From assembly GCF_040530035.1 (NCBI RefSeq), contig NZ_JBEWCD010000002.1, forward strand, positions 3,163,563-3,227,562: 64,000 bases of DNA. The letters run 5' to 3'. Shown here one piece after another: positions 46,171 through 58,522 of this stretch. The translations under genes and the position numbers were made by a program. The notes beneath the pieces were generated by a model. It ran no database searches, was not told the DNA's origin, and saw nothing but the letters and a program-made list of their open reading frames with translations. Origin of the DNA: Roseibium sp. HPY-6. Its GTDB lineage: Bacteria > Pseudomonadota > Alphaproteobacteria > Rhizobiales > Stappiaceae. Within the stretch, counting starts at the first letter, position 1. Each line of letters opens with the position of its first letter.

Positions 46171-49100
46171 TCATCCGGCCGGTGCACTGCGGCTGACATG
46201 TCCCCCGCCGCCGAAGAGGCTCTTTGCCTTTTCACGCAGGAACTGCAGGCAGACATAAAGCACGGGGATCATCAGGACGCCGATCACCGTCGCAAACAGC
46301 ATACCGCCGAAGACAGCAAATCCGATCGCCTTTTGACTGGCGGCCCCCGCGCTTGACGCCGTCATGAGCGGGACCACACCGAGCAGGAACGAAAGTGCCG
46401 TCATCATCACCGCCCGGAAACGAAGGTGAGCGGCCTCAGTGGCAGCTTCCATAATCGACTTGCCGGTATCGCGCTGTTCCATCGCGAATTCAACAATGAG
46501 GATCGCGTTCTTCGCGCCCATGCCGACCAGCATGATCATCCCGATCTGCGTATAGAGATTGACGTCACCACCAGTCACGAACACGGCAACCAACGCCCCC
46601 ATAATCGCGAAGGAGACCGACATCAGAATGGCAACGGGCATGGTCCAGCTTTCATACTGGGCAACGAGAAACAGATAGGTGAACAGGATCGACAGCATCA
46701 GGATGAACATGACGATATTGCTCGCGCCCTGTTGCTGCTGCGCGGTGCCTGTCCATTCATAGGTGTATCCGGGTGGAAGGGCTCCCGTCGCGGCCGATTC
46801 CATCTCGTTGATGACCACCCCGGTTGAAGCGCCCGGAGCCGGATCCGCCATGACGGCCGCGGCCCGGAACATGTTGTAGCGTGTCAGGATCTGCGGTCCG
46901 AGCACATTCTCGGTCGTCAAGATGCTGCGGAGCGGAACCATGGTGCCGTCCTGAGAGCGGACATAGAGCCGTCCTATATCTTCCACCTTGTCGCGGTACT
47001 GACCCTCGGCCTGGATCATCACTTTGTAGACACGGCCGAAGATGTTGAAGTCGTTGATATAGAACGAGCCGAGATAGGCTTGCAGCGTCGTGAAGACGTC
47101 GGACACGCCGATCCCCAGCGTCTTGGCTTTTTCCCTGTCGAGATCGACAAAGACCTGCGGCACGTTCGCCCGGAAGGTCGAATAAGCGCGCGCGATTTCT
47201 TCGCTTTGGTTGGCCGAATAGACCATCGACCCGACCGCAGATGCGAGGTCCTGCGGCGTGCCGCCCCCCGTCTGCTGCAGCATCAGCTGCACACCGCCGG
47301 TCGTTCCAAGGCCCGGGATCGGCGGTGGGTTGAAGGCGATAATATTGGCGCCCGGAATGGTCGAGAAATCGGCCCAGAATTTCGCAAGGATCGCATTGAT
47401 GCGAAGGTTCGGTTCCTGCCGGTCTTCCCAGTTGCTCATGGTCGCAATGACCAGCGCAGCATTTGAGGAGGTCGCCCCGTTCAGGATTGAAAAGCCGTTC
47501 ACGATGACAACGTTGTCAACGCCAGGGACGGCCCGGGTGAGCTCAACCACACGATCTGTCACGGTTTCAGTCCGTTGCAGGGCAGCTCCGTCGGGAAGCT
47601 GAACATCCACCATCAGGTAGCCCTGGTCTTCAGACGGCAGAAAACCCTGCGGCAGCGTGCTGCCGAGCGACACGATAACGGCAATCGCCCCCCCGACAAT
47701 GATCAGACCGATAAAGGCAACCCTCACCAGGCGCCGGATTATGGCAGTGTAACCGTCGCGTACGCCCGTAATGCCGCGATCGAACAGACCCATGAGACCC
47801 TTCGGAGGGCCGGACCTTGCCTTGAGAATAAGCCCGCAAAGCGCCGGTGAGAGCGTCAGCGCGTTGATGGACGAAATAACAACCGAAACCGAGATCGTCA
47901 CCGCGAATTGCGAGTAAAGACGACCGGTAATCCCTGGCATGAAAATCGTCGGCACAAACACCGCCAGAAGCACCAGTGTCGTCGCAATGACCGGGCTGGT
48001 GATCTGCTCCATCGCCTTGGCCGTTGCTTCCTTGGGTGACAGCCCCTCCTCCGCGATGATGCGTTCCACATTCTCCACCACGACGATCGCATCGTCGACC
48101 ACGATGCCGATGGCAAGCACCAGCGCAAACAGCGAAATCGTGTTGAGCGACATGCCAAGGGCAAGCAGGACAGCGAATGTTCCAATCAGCGAGACCGGAA
48201 TCGCAACAGTTGGAATGATTGTCGCGCGCCAGTTGCCGAGAAAGATGAACACCACCGACACAACAAGCAGGAACGTCAGAAAGAGCGTCGCGATCACATC
48301 GTCCAGAGAAGCCTGCACAAAATCAGTTGTGTTGAACGGCACGGCATAGGCAACATCATCCGGAAAGGCCTGTGCGAGGTTCTCAAGACGCGCCAGGACG
48401 TTCTCCGAAACCTGGAGTGCGTTGGCGCCCGGAGCCTGATAGATCGCCAGAACGGTTGAAGGCTGACCGTTGAACTCACCGGAAGCATTGTAAAACTGTG
48501 CGCCGAGTTCGACCCTGGCAACATCGCCGATCGTGACAATGGCGCCGTCGTCACCTGTTCTCAGGACGATTTGTTCAAATTCCTCAGGCGTCGCCAGCCG
48601 GCCCTTGGCCTTGATCGTGTACTGGAACTGTTGTCCGTCCGGAACAGGAGGTGCGCCAATCTGACCGGCGGCAACCTGGATATTCTGGTCTTTGACGGCA
48701 GCGATAAAGTCGCTCGGCGTCATGCCGAGACTGGTCAGCCGATCGGGATCCAGCCAGATACGCATCCCATAGGCGAAATCAGTCATCACATCCGCGCGCC
48801 CAACGCCCTGGACGCGCGCAAGTGCATCTTTCAGATTGATGGAAGCGTAGTTCGACAGAAAAACCGGATCATAGGTGCCGTTCGGCGAATAAAGCGTGAT
48901 CACCAGCAGCATATTCGTGCTGGCCTTTTGAACAGTCACACCATTTGCCGTCACTTCACTCGGAAGCTGACTGGTCGCCTGTGACACTCTGTTCTGCGTG
49001 TTGACCGTCGCGATGTCCGGATCTGTTCCGACGGCAAATGTCACGTTCAGCGAATAGTTGCCACTGTCATTGCTCGTCGACTGCATGTAGATCATGTCGT

Positions 49101-49320
49101 CGACGCCGTTTACCTGCCCCTCGATGGGAGCAGCAACCGTTTCCTCCAAAACCTCAGCGTTCGCACCTGTGTAGGTTGCCGAAACGTTCACGACGGGGGG
49201 CGTAATGTTGGGAAACTGCTCAACCGGCAGGGAAACGTACCCCAGGATACCGGCGATCGTAATCACAATGGAAATCACCAGCGCAAATTTGGGCCGGTAG
49301 ATAAAAAAGCGAGAAAACAT
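46171..49320 (-). CDS. RND multidrug efflux inner-membrane transporter (HAE1/AcrB family)
   Basis: Proton-driven trimeric drug exporter. The 1049 residues begin MFSRFFIYRPKFALVISIVI, show the TM4 proton-relay IGIVVDDAIVVVENVERI, the docking/porter hairpins and GMGAKNAILIVEFAMEQRD in the second half, the standard AcrB/MexB layout of 12 spans and two large loops. It begins immediately after the adaptor gene stop, with no spacer. Substrates cannot be predicted. No outer-membrane channel or TetR repressor lies beside it. Confidence 0.96.
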   Translation of the reverse strand: MFSRFFIYRPKFALVISIVITIAGILGYVSLPVEQFPNITPPVVNVSATYTGANAEVLEETVAAPIEGQVNGVDDMIYMQSTSNDSGNYSLNVTFAVGTDPDIATVNTQNRVSQATSQLPSEVTANGVTVQKASTNMLLVITLYSPNGTYDPVFLSNYASINLKDALARVQGVGRADVMTDFAYGMRIWLDPDRLTSLGMTPSDFIAAVKDQNIQVAAGQIGAPPVPDGQQFQYTIKAKGRLATPEEFEQIVLRTGDDGAIVTIGDVARVELGAQFYNASGEFNGQPSTVLAIYQAPGANALQVSENVLARLENLAQAFPDDVAYAVPFNTTDFVQASLDDVIATLFLTFLLVVSVVFIFLGNWRATIIPTVAIPVSLIGTFAVLLALGMSLNTISLFALVLAIGIVVDDAIVVVENVERIIAEEGLSPKEATAKAMEQITSPVIATTLVLLAVFVPTIFMPGITGRLYSQFAVTISVSVVISSINALTLSPALCGLILKARSGPPKGLMGLFDRGITGVRDGYTAIIRRLVRVAFIGLIIVGGAIAVIVSLGSTLPQGFLPSEDQGYLMVDVQLPDGAALQRTETVTDRVVELTRAVPGVDNVVIVNGFSILNGATSSNAALVIATMSNWEDRQEPNLRINAILAKFWADFSTIPGANIIAFNPPPIPGLGTTGGVQLMLQQTGGGTPQDLASAVGSMVYSANQSEEIARAYSTFRANVPQVFVDLDREKAKTLGIGVSDVFTTLQAYLGSFYINDFNIFGRVYKVMIQAEGQYRDKVEDIGRLYVRSQDGTMVPLRSILTTENVLGPQILTRYNMFRAAAVMADPAPGASTGVVINEMESAATGALPPGYTYEWTGTAQQQQGASNIVMFILMLSILFTYLFLVAQYESWTMPVAILMSVSFAIMGALVAVFVTGGDVNLYTQIGMIMLVGMGAKNAILIVEFAMEQRDTGKSIMEAATEAAHLRFRAVMMTALSFLLGVVPLMTASSAGAASQKAIGFAVFGGMLFATVIGVLMIPVLYVCLQFLREKAKSLFGGGGHVSRSAPAG

Positions 49321-50484
49321 TTAGCTTTGCTCCGCCGGCTGGGACGCAAGTACGGGATCGACTTCGACACCTGGCCGGACCTTTTGCAGACCTTCCGTTA
49401 TGACTTCTTCGCCTTCAGACAAACCCTTGGTGACAACGAAATTGGTTCCGATTTGCTGGCCAAGTTCGACATACTTCTGCTCGACCTTCTTGTCGGAGGT
49501 AATCGCCAGTGCAAAAGCACCCTGCTGGTCCCGCTGGATCGCGGCTTGGGGAACAACCAGCGCGGTTTCGGTGTTGGGCGCTTCCAGGAGCACGGTGACA
49601 TAGGTTCCGGCAAGGAGCCTGACATCCTTGTTGTCAAATTCACCCCTGAAGGAGATTGTTCCGGTTGAGGCATCTATCTCGTTGTCGATATAAACGATCT
49701 TTCCCGTTTCACCGTATTTGTCCCCATTTGGAAGCACGAGGCTAATCGACGGTGCTTCATCGGGAGACAGATCCGCAGGACTGATATTGTGCGTTTGGAC
49801 TGCATTGAGGTACTGCGCTTCGCTCACGGAAAAATTGACATAGACCGGCGCGAGCCGGATCAGCTTGGCAAGGGCGTTGGTGTTTGGTCCCACAAGCTCG
49901 CCAACGCTATAAGCGCTTTTGCCGATCTGGCCGGGAAACGGCGCGGAGATGTCCGTGTAGCTCAGGTTGAGTTCGGCTTGCTGCAAGGCAGACTGCGCAG
50001 CTTCCACCGAGGCCTCGGCCTGCTGTTTCTGGGCGAGCGTTGCCTCGTACGCCGCCTCGGAAACGTGTCCTTTTTCCAGAAGATCCTTGTCCCGTTTTTC
50101 ATCGGCGGCCTTGAGCGCTGCATCTGCTTTTGCGCTTGCAAGATCTGCCTTTGCCTTTGTCAGCTGGGCTTCGTATTCGGCCTTTTCAATTGTAAATAGA
50201 AGGTCGTCCTGCTTGACGAAGGACCCGTCCGGCACCGCCTTGTTCTCCAGAAATCCGCTGACCCTGGCAACGAGATCGACCTGATCGACGGCTGCAATCT
50301 GACCAACGAATGTCTCACTCTGGCGAACATCCTCAGACGTTACCTTCGCCACGGTCACGGAAGGGGGCGGCGCTGCCGGTGCTTCGGACTGCTGCGAATC
50401 GTCTGAACAGGCAGCCAGAAAACTGGCGGCTGCTACAGTCAAAACAAGGTTACGGGACAAAGGGGCGAAACGCAGAAATGGCAT
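49321..50484 (-). CDS. RND efflux periplasmic adaptor subunit (membrane fusion protein)
   Basis: Lipoprotein adaptor joining the RND pump to an outer-membrane channel. The 387 residues have a lipobox (AAASFLAACSDD), the barrel-sandwich/lipoyl halves (IAAVDQVDLVARVSGFLE; LNLSYTDISAPFPGQIG) flanking a long coiled-coil hairpin (about residues 100-165), and a beta-barrel. It is cotranscribed with the pump gene that follows directly. Confidence 0.94.
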   Translation of the reverse strand: MPFLRFAPLSRNLVLTVAAASFLAACSDDSQQSEAPAAPPPSVTVAKVTSEDVRQSETFVGQIAAVDQVDLVARVSGFLENKAVPDGSFVKQDDLLFTIEKAEYEAQLTKAKADLASAKADAALKAADEKRDKDLLEKGHVSEAAYEATLAQKQQAEASVEAAQSALQQAELNLSYTDISAPFPGQIGKSAYSVGELVGPNTNALAKLIRLAPVYVNFSVSEAQYLNAVQTHNISPADLSPDEAPSISLVLPNGDKYGETGKIVYIDNEIDASTGTISFRGEFDNKDVRLLAGTYVTVLLEAPNTETALVVPQAAIQRDQQGAFALAITSDKKVEQKYVELGQQIGTNFVVTKGLSEGEEVITEGLQKVRPGVEVDPVLASQPAEQS

Positions 50485-50671
50485 ACGGGAACTCCGCTTT
50501 CAGACCGGTGGGTCGCGCGCGCGATCGGAGTTCACTATAAAAGGACTGATTGATTCAACAAGCGAATTTTCGTGGCGGCCAGGTATCGGCGCTCGGGAAG
50601 ATTACGTTACGTTTTTGATCCGTGTAGCCATCTCAGTTCTTTTGACAAGTGTATTCTCGGCTCAATGCCGT

Positions 50672-51499
50672 TCAGGCAGCATCAGGTGTGAGAATGACTG
50701 TCAGACCGAACAACTCACTCGCTGGAGTGATCTTCTTTTCGGCGATAGACGAAGACGCGAATTCGATTGCCGCAATCTGTGGCAAACCGTTTCTGACCGC
50801 ATGAGCAGCCTCCTGACCGACCAGCGCGCGGTATGCTTCAGGATTGAGGACAGAGAGTTTACCACGAGCTGTTTCAAGCTCCAGGCCGAGGCTGGTTGCG
50901 CGCATTTCCCTTTGACCCGTGAAGGCGCCCAGAAATTCATGGTGATCCGACGGGTCGCCCGCAATCATGTATATGCAGCGAATATCCTGCGCTCCATTTG
51001 CATGTTGCTGAAACGCCGGCTTCCAGAAATTCTCGGGAAATTTATTGTGGCAGGTGAAGTAGCCGATCTTCGGGCTTAGCGGATCGCGCAGGATCGTTAG
51101 ATCGAAGGCCACCTTCGCCGTTTCGCCGCCAGGCAGATGTGCCGTTCTTTCAAACGAAAAGGGTTCAAAAAGGTCCAGACCTGACTTTTCAAAGTCATCA
51201 CGGTCACCGCCGGCGCCCTGACTATCCAGGACCAGCATGCTCGCGCCCTCTCCGGTTTTCAGGAAGTCGCGGTTAAACGCGCCGAAGGAAAAAGTCCTGC
51301 CGATCGTTTCCGTTATCAAAGACGGATCGGCGACGCTCAGCAACTCGATGAAGAAACCGTTGAACTGAATGAGCCGGTTGGCGGTCCCGAAAGGATGCCT
51401 GTTTTCGGGCGTAATTGTAAAGCCCATCGCTTCATAGGCACGGCCTGCCGCGTCGAGATCGTTCACTGCAACAACGAGATGATCCAGGCCACGCAACAT
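50672..51499 (-). CDS. VOC superfamily glyoxalase-like protein
   Basis: The 275 residues begin MLRGLDHLVVAVNDLDAAGRAYEAMGF, a typical vicinal-oxygen-chelate first module with a likely metal-binding His 7, followed by NRLIQFNGFFIELLSV (second ligand Glu) and a C-terminal region that matches the glyoxalase-like DUF pattern. Such proteins are lyases, dioxygenases or binding proteins; substrate unknown. ATG 51499 chosen; the frame upstream runs into the pyrG 3' end. pyrG ends 25 bases upstream on the same strand. Confidence 0.8.
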   Translation of the reverse strand: MLRGLDHLVVAVNDLDAAGRAYEAMGFTITPENRHPFGTANRLIQFNGFFIELLSVADPSLITETIGRTFSFGAFNRDFLKTGEGASMLVLDSQGAGGDRDDFEKSGLDLFEPFSFERTAHLPGGETAKVAFDLTILRDPLSPKIGYFTCHNKFPENFWKPAFQQHANGAQDIRCIYMIAGDPSDHHEFLGAFTGQREMRATSLGLELETARGKLSVLNPEAYRALVGQEAAHAVRNGLPQIAAIEFASSSIAEKKITPASELFGLTVILTPDAA

Positions 51500-51524
51500 T
51501 TTGTTCCCCTCCAGACCCGTGTCG

Positions 51525-53207
<1,683 letters not shown>

Positions 53208-53214
53208 TTAACAC

Positions 53215-53247
53215 ATAAAAATACCCTGCGGGCGAAGCCGCAGGGCA
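53215..53247 (-). terminator. Rho-independent terminator after secG
   Basis: A hairpin with arms CCCTGCGG (53224-53231) and CCGCAGGG (53238-53245); on the minus strand it is followed by TATTTTTAT. It sits 40 bases beyond the secG stop and ahead of pyrG, which therefore needs its own promoter, or relies on read-through. Confidence 0.8.
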
Positions 53248-53285
53248 CTTGTTGTTTTAGGGGCCGGGAGGCCGCTGGCGCAGGT

Positions 53286-53672
53286 TTACTGCGCCGCTGG
53301 CACTTGCGGACCGGACGGTTCGCTCTGTTGTCTCAACGAGTCCAGAATACCACCCGAGCCACCGGCAGGAGCGCCATCGCCCGTTGCCGGAGCGCCGTCC
53401 GTTGTTGCCGGAACAGCATCGAGTATCGATGCCGGGCTGTCTTCGTTCTGCGCAATAAGGCTCAGCGCAAGCGACGTTGCAAAGAAAGCCACCGCGAGGA
53501 CGGCCGTTGCCCGCGTCAGGATATTTGCCGTGCCTCGGCTGGACATAAGCCCGCCTCCGCCGCCGCCACCGCCGCCGATGCCAAGGGCACCGCCTTCAGA
53601 ACGCTGCAGGAGGACAACAAGCACCAAGGCCAGCACGACCATCAGGTGGATAACGATGACTACGGTTTCCAT
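53286..53672 (-). CDS. secG: Preprotein translocase subunit SecG
   Basis: Accessory membrane subunit of SecYEG. The 128 residues have two membrane spans (VVIVIHLMVVLALVLVVLL and ILTRATAVLAVAFFATSLAL) with the SecG motif QRSEGGALGIGGGGG and GLMSSRGTANILTR between them, then an Ala/Pro/Gly-rich tail typical of alphaproteobacteria. It is 103 bases downstream of tpiA on the same strand. Confidence 0.95.
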   Translation of the reverse strand: METVVIVIHLMVVLALVLVVLLQRSEGGALGIGGGGGGGGGLMSSRGTANILTRATAVLAVAFFATSLALSLIAQNEDSPASILDAVPATTDGAPATGDGAPAGGSGGILDSLRQQSEPSGPQVPAAQ

Positions 53673-53775
53673 CGAATGCCATTCTGTCTAAATTTCAGGT
53701 TTGGCGGCCTTCTACACCAGACGCCGCGCGCTTTCTACCCTTCAATTGAGCGTTCGACACAGAAGCTTCAAGAGG

Positions 53776-54540
53776 CTAGTCCTTCGAATAGGCTTCCAGA
53801 ATACCCAGGAAGTCCTCAGCTTTGAGGCTTGCACCACCCACAAGAGCCCCATCCACGTGCTCTACTGCCATCAGTTCGCCTGCATTAGCCGGCTTTACCG
53901 AGCCACCATAAAGCAGACGCATCCCCGCTCCGGCCTCTCCAAATCGATCTGTCAGAACATCACGCATGGCAGCGTGCATTTCCTCAACGTCCTGCGCAGT
54001 CGGCGTCAGACCAGTCCCGATCGCCCAGACCGGCTCGTAAGCGATCACGGTGTTTACCGCGGTCGCGCCATCGGGTACGGACCCGCTGAGCTGACGTTTG
54101 ACGATTTCGATCGCCTGTCCCGCTTTGCGTTCTGTTTCCGTTTCGCCAACACAAATGATTGCCAGGAGGCCCGCACGCCAAGCCGCTTCTGCCTTTGCAT
54201 GCACATCTTGATCGCTTTCGCCGTGATCGGTCCGGCGCTCGGAGTGACCGACTATAACGGCCGCCGCACCAGCGTCGCCAAGCATCTCGGCTGAAACATC
54301 ACCTGTATGTGCACCCGATTTTTCGGCGTGACAATCCTGCCCACCCACCGCAAGCGCGCTGCCCTTCGCAACATCGGAGAGCGCCGAAAGGAGCGTCGCA
54401 GGTGCACAGATCATCGTGTCGACACTCTCGGCAAGGTCACCGCTCAAACCGGCTTTCATTTTATGAAACTCCGCGAGGCTGGATCTGAGCCCGTTCATTT
54501 TCCAGTTGCCGGCCACAAGGGGCTTGATCGTCGCGCTCAT
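53776..54540 (-). CDS. tpiA: Triosephosphate isomerase
   Basis: Interconverts dihydroxyacetone phosphate and glyceraldehyde 3-phosphate in glycolysis. The 254-residue TIM barrel has the substrate Lys in VAGNWKMNG, the electrophilic His in VIVGHSERR, the catalytic Glu in [11 protein letters not shown] and [15 protein letters not shown]. It is divergent from ppiD across about 230 bases and followed by secG. Confidence 0.97.
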   Translation of the reverse strand: MSATIKPLVAGNWKMNGLRSSLAEFHKMKAGLSGDLAESVDTMICAPATLLSALSDVAKGSALAVGGQDCHAEKSGAHTGDVSAEMLGDAGAAAVIVGHSERRTDHGESDQDVHAKAEAAWRAGLLAIICVGETETERKAGQAIEIVKRQLSGSVPDGATAVNTVIAYEPVWAIGTGLTPTAQDVEEMHAAMRDVLTDRFGEAGAGMRLLYGGSVKPANAGELMAVEHVDGALVGGASLKAEDFLGILEAYSKD

Positions 54541-54770
54541 CGGTTTAGATCTCCCAATAAAGAAACAATGAATTGGCGCTTATAGAGCAGAAGCGCAGAT
54601 CTGTTGCAATCGTCTGGTGACCTGGATCTTTTCCTGCTGTCACAAGTTTGTACCTGGCCGTCTTGCAGCTGAAGCGCCACGTCATTATGATCCGCCCGCC
54701 CCGGCACGACCCGGGCCTGCATTGTGCCGTGCTTCGCGGCGCTCGAAACGATAAGAAAACGGGAGTCGTC

Positions 54771-56663
54771 ATGCTTGACGCGCTGCGCAAAGGCGCTGGT
54801 ACCTGGCTTGCCAAGCTGTTCATCGCATTGCTGATTTTTAGCTTCGCCATCTGGGGCGTAACGGATTTCCTTCAAGGATTCGGTCAGAACACGGCGGCTA
54901 AAGTCGGTGACACGGAAGTCACGATGGCCGACTTCGACAGAACCTATCGCCAGGACCTGAACCGGCTTGCGCAACAATTCGGCCGGGCGCTAACTGGAGA
55001 AGAAGGTGCTGCACTCGGCATTCCACAGCAGGCTCTCGGAAGATTGATCGCGGAGGCGGCGCTGAACAACACCGCCCAGGGCCTCAAGCTTGGGGTTACA
55101 GATCAGCGTCTCGCGACGCTTATTCAGGCCGACCCGGCCTTCAGAGGATTAAACGGACGATATGACCGCAGTCGCCTCGACCAGGTCCTGCGGGCGAATG
55201 GGTATCAGGAGGACGAATATGTCGTGCAACGCCGCCGCACTGCCGAGAGAAATCAGCTCGCCGAAGGTATTGCGGGAAGCCTGTCTGCGCCGCTCAGCTA
55301 TCTGGAGGCATTGTCTGCCTACCAGGGAGAAACCCGCAGTGCAGACTATGTTCTTCTGACGGACGACACGATCGGCGAGATTGATGAGCCCTCGCTTCCC
55401 GCACTCAATACGTATTTTGAAGAGAACAAGGCCAACTTCAGAGCGCCTGAGTTCAGGGAAATCAAATATCTCGCGCTGACACCGGAGACTTTGGCGCGCC
55501 CGGAAGACATTGCGGAGGAAGACGCCCTTTCCGAGTATGAACAAAGGGCAGAACAGTATTCGCAGCCCGAACGGCGCAGAATACGGCAAATGTCATTCCC
55601 TTCGAGCGAAGCGGCAGAAGAAGCCGCCGCTGAGCTCGCCGGTGGCAAAACGTTCGACGAACTCATGGAAGACCGGGGACTGAGCAATAATGACGTGACC
55701 CTTGGTGAGATGGCCAAAGCCGACTTCCTGGATGAGACGCTTGGAGATGTTGCCTTTACGCTCGATCAGGGCGCTTCGAGCGGGGCTGTGGACGGACGGT
55801 TCTCGACCGTTATCCTGAACGTTGAGGAAATCCTGCCGGAAAGCACGAAACCGTTTGATGAAGTCAAGGAAGAGATCACCCGTGATCTTGCCGCGGAACA
55901 GGCCGAGCGGGAAATTCTGGATCTGCTCGACGAGGTGGAAGACGCGCGTGCCGGCGGTGCTTTGCTGGAAGAAATCGGCGAAAGATTCTCGATCCCGGTA
56001 GAATCGGTTGAGGCGTTCGACCAGTCCGGAAAGTCAGCTTCCGGCGCCGACGTTTCGCTCCCCGATGCGCAAGGGCTTGTGGCTGGAACGTTCGAGAGCG
56101 ACGTAGGCGTTGAAAACGACGTACTTCAATTCGGCTCCCAGGGCTTCCTTTGGTACGAGGTCGATCAGGTCATTCCGGAGCGCGACCGTACGCTGGACGA
56201 GGCTCGAGACGACGTCGTCGCGGCGTGGAAAGCCTCCGAGTTTGCGAGTCGCCTGAGCGACAAGGCGACCGAACTCCTGAACAGACTTGAGAACGGTACG
56301 CCGCTTGATTCTGTTGCGAACGAAGAACAGCTTGAAGTGAGGAGCGTCGAAAACCTAGCCCGAACCGCACCGTCAGGTGACTTCAGTCAGGACGCCATTT
56401 CCGCACTTTTCAGTGGGCCTGTCGGCACCAACGCAATCACACCCTCGGCTGACGGCAATGGCAGACTGGTTCTGACTGTTACGTCTGTTTCCGTGCCGGA
56501 CTTTGATGCCGCCTCTCCTTCGATCGATGCGCTCAATCAACAGCTGTCACAGCAAATGCGGGACTCTCTCGTCGGACAGTTCATCACAGACCGGGAAAAC
56601 GAAGCCGGTGTTGAGATCAACCAGGCCGGAATCGCCCAGGTGATCGGATTGACGCAACACTGA
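54771..56663 (+). CDS. ppiD: Periplasmic folding chaperone PpiD/SurA-type peptidyl-prolyl isomerase
   Basis: Membrane-anchored SurA N-domain protein helping newly translocated proteins fold. From ATG 54771 the 630 residues have one N-terminal span (WLAKLFIALLIFSFAIWGV), the SurA-N helix region (VGDTEVTMADFDRTYRQDL), and a parvulin-like PPIase region around residues 240-370 (EFREIKYLALTPE; RQMSFPSSEAAEEAAAEL). GGGAG lies about six bases before the start; the frame upstream lacks similarity. It leads the ppiD-trpD-trpC-moaC-moeA run. Confidence 0.93.
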   Translation: MLDALRKGAGTWLAKLFIALLIFSFAIWGVTDFLQGFGQNTAAKVGDTEVTMADFDRTYRQDLNRLAQQFGRALTGEEGAALGIPQQALGRLIAEAALNNTAQGLKLGVTDQRLATLIQADPAFRGLNGRYDRSRLDQVLRANGYQEDEYVVQRRRTAERNQLAEGIAGSLSAPLSYLEALSAYQGETRSADYVLLTDDTIGEIDEPSLPALNTYFEENKANFRAPEFREIKYLALTPETLARPEDIAEEDALSEYEQRAEQYSQPERRRIRQMSFPSSEAAEEAAAELAGGKTFDELMEDRGLSNNDVTLGEMAKADFLDETLGDVAFTLDQGASSGAVDGRFSTVILNVEEILPESTKPFDEVKEEITRDLAAEQAEREILDLLDEVEDARAGGALLEEIGERFSIPVESVEAFDQSGKSASGADVSLPDAQGLVAGTFESDVGVENDVLQFGSQGFLWYEVDQVIPERDRTLDEARDDVVAAWKASEFASRLSDKATELLNRLENGTPLDSVANEEQLEVRSVENLARTAPSGDFSQDAISALFSGPVGTNAITPSADGNGRLVLTVTSVSVPDFDAASPSIDALNQQLSQQMRDSLVGQFITDRENEAGVEINQAGIAQVIGLTQH

Positions 56664-56680
56664 CCTGAGGTGGATGGAGA

Positions 56681-57700
56681 ATGAGCACAAGCTCTTTCAA
56701 AGACTTAATAGCCAAAGTCGCCGATGGTCATGCCCTGAGCCCTGATGAGGCACGAGAGGCTTTTGAAGTCATCTTGTCGGGATCAGCGACGCCTTCCCAG
56801 TTGGGCGGCTTCCTGATGGCTTTGCGCGTGCGTGGCGAGAGCATTTCTGAAGTGGCCGGCGCCGTTGCGACGATGCGATCGAAAATGCTGACTGTCGACG
56901 CGCCCGATGATGCGATCGATATTGTGGGAACCGGTGGTGACAGCTCGGGCAGCTATAATATCTCGACCTGCACGGCAATTGTGGTGGCCGGATGTGGTGT
57001 TCCTGTTGCGAAACACGGCAACAGATCGCTGTCTTCCAAGTCGGGTGCAGCAGAAGCGTTGTCAGAGCTGGGTGTCAACATAGACATCGCACCGGCCAAA
57101 ATTTCCGAGTGCATTGAAAAAGCGGGCATCGGTTTCATGTTTGCACCGCTGCACCATGCAGCCATGAAGCATGTCGGGCCAACCCGAATGGAGCTCGGAA
57201 CGCGCACCATATTCAACCTTCTCGGACCTCTTTCGAACCCCGCCGGTGTCAAACGGCAGATGGTTGGAGTCTTTGCCCACAAATGGGTGGACCCGGTGGC
57301 AAAAGCGCTGAAGGAACTGGGGACAGAAAAGGCCTGGATCGTGCATGGATCCGATGGAATGGATGAAATCACAACGACAGGACCAACATTTGTCAGCGAG
57401 CTACGGGACGATGAGGTCAGATCGTTTGAAATATCGCCAGACGATGCTGGTCTGCCTCATGCTGATGCAAGCGCCTTGAAGGGCGGATTGCCGGCTGAAA
57501 ACGCAAGAGCCCTTCGAGAGGTTCTTGCAGGCGCAAAGAACGCTTACCGTGATATCGTCCTGTTCAACTCTGCGGCCTCTCTGGTGGTCGCGGACAAGGT
57601 CTCAAACCTCAAGGATGGTGTGGAACTTGCGGCCGCGAGCATCGACAACGGCTCGGCGGCCGACACGCTGGAGAAACTGGTCGCGGCTTCGAACGGATAA
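56681..57700 (+). CDS. trpD: Anthranilate phosphoribosyltransferase
   Basis: Second step of tryptophan synthesis, joining anthranilate with PRPP. The 339 residues carry the family PRPP loop [38 protein letters not shown] and [20 protein letters not shown]. It follows ppiD by 17 bases and precedes trpC by four; trpDC clustering apart from trpE is common in alphaproteobacteria. Confidence 0.97.
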   Translation: MSTSSFKDLIAKVADGHALSPDEAREAFEVILSGSATPSQLGGFLMALRVRGESISEVAGAVATMRSKMLTVDAPDDAIDIVGTGGDSSGSYNISTCTAIVVAGCGVPVAKHGNRSLSSKSGAAEALSELGVNIDIAPAKISECIEKAGIGFMFAPLHHAAMKHVGPTRMELGTRTIFNLLGPLSNPAGVKRQMVGVFAHKWVDPVAKALKELGTEKAWIVHGSDGMDEITTTGPTFVSELRDDEVRSFEISPDDAGLPHADASALKGGLPAENARALREVLAGAKNAYRDIVLFNSAASLVVADKVSNLKDGVELAAASIDNGSAADTLEKLVAASNG

Positions 57701-57704
57701 CAAC

Positions 57705-58517
57705 ATGGCTGACATTCTGCAGAAGATTGAAGCGTATAAGCGCGACGAAATCGCGGCCGCAAAGTCGTCCGTGCGACTTGAAGAGCTCAAGGCCCGCATT
57801 GCCGACACACCACCTCCGCGCGGGTTTCATGCCGCAATAGAGGCGAAACACGCGAATAAGCAATACGCCCTCATAGCGGAGATCAAGAAGGCGAGCCCGT
57901 CAAAGGGGCTGATCCGGCCCGACTTTGATCCACCGCTTCTGGCAAAAGCCTATGAAGACGGCGGCGCGGCGTGCCTTTCTGTCCTGACCGACACACCGTC
58001 CTTTCAGGGCAAACCGGAATTTCTGACAACCGCAAGGGACGCGGTGTCGCTCCCGGCCCTGCGCAAGGATTTCCTCTATGATACCTATCAGGTCTACGAA
58101 GCGCGTGCTTGGGGAGGTGATTGCATCCTCATCATAATGGCCGCTGTCGACGATGACACGGCCAGCGCGCTTGAACAGACCGCGTTTGAGCTCGGCATGG
58201 ATGTCTTGCTTGAGGTCCACAACGGCGAGGAGTTGTCTCGCGCCCTGAAGCTGAAATCACGGCTTGTCGGCATCAACAACCGAAACCTCAAAACATTCGA
58301 AACCAAGCTGGAGACAAGCGAGGAACTGGCCCCGAATGTTCCCTCTGATCGCATTGTCGTGGGCGAGTCGGGACTGTTCACACCGGAAGATCTTGGACGG
58401 ATGAACAAGGTGAATATCTCAACATTCTTGATCGGCGAAAGCCTCATGCGGCAGGACGATGTTGCCTCGGCAACCCGGAACCTGCTTGCTCGGTCCGCCT
58501 TGTCGGAAGCGGTTTGA
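57705..58517 (+). CDS. trpC: Indole-3-glycerol phosphate synthase
   Basis: Ring-closing step of tryptophan synthesis. The 270 residues begin [20 protein letters not shown] and contain [51 protein letters not shown] and [12 protein letters not shown], the TIM-barrel active-site strands. The start ATG 57705 is four bases after the trpD stop. It is a separate enzyme, not fused to TrpF. Confidence 0.97.
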   Translation: MADILQKIEAYKRDEIAAAKSSVRLEELKARIADTPPPRGFHAAIEAKHANKQYALIAEIKKASPSKGLIRPDFDPPLLAKAYEDGGAACLSVLTDTPSFQGKPEFLTTARDAVSLPALRKDFLYDTYQVYEARAWGGDCILIIMAAVDDDTASALEQTAFELGMDVLLEVHNGEELSRALKLKSRLVGINNRNLKTFETKLETSEELAPNVPSDRIVVGESGLFTPEDLGRMNKVNISTFLIGESLMRQDDVASATRNLLARSALSEAV

Positions 58518-58522
58518 AGTCG

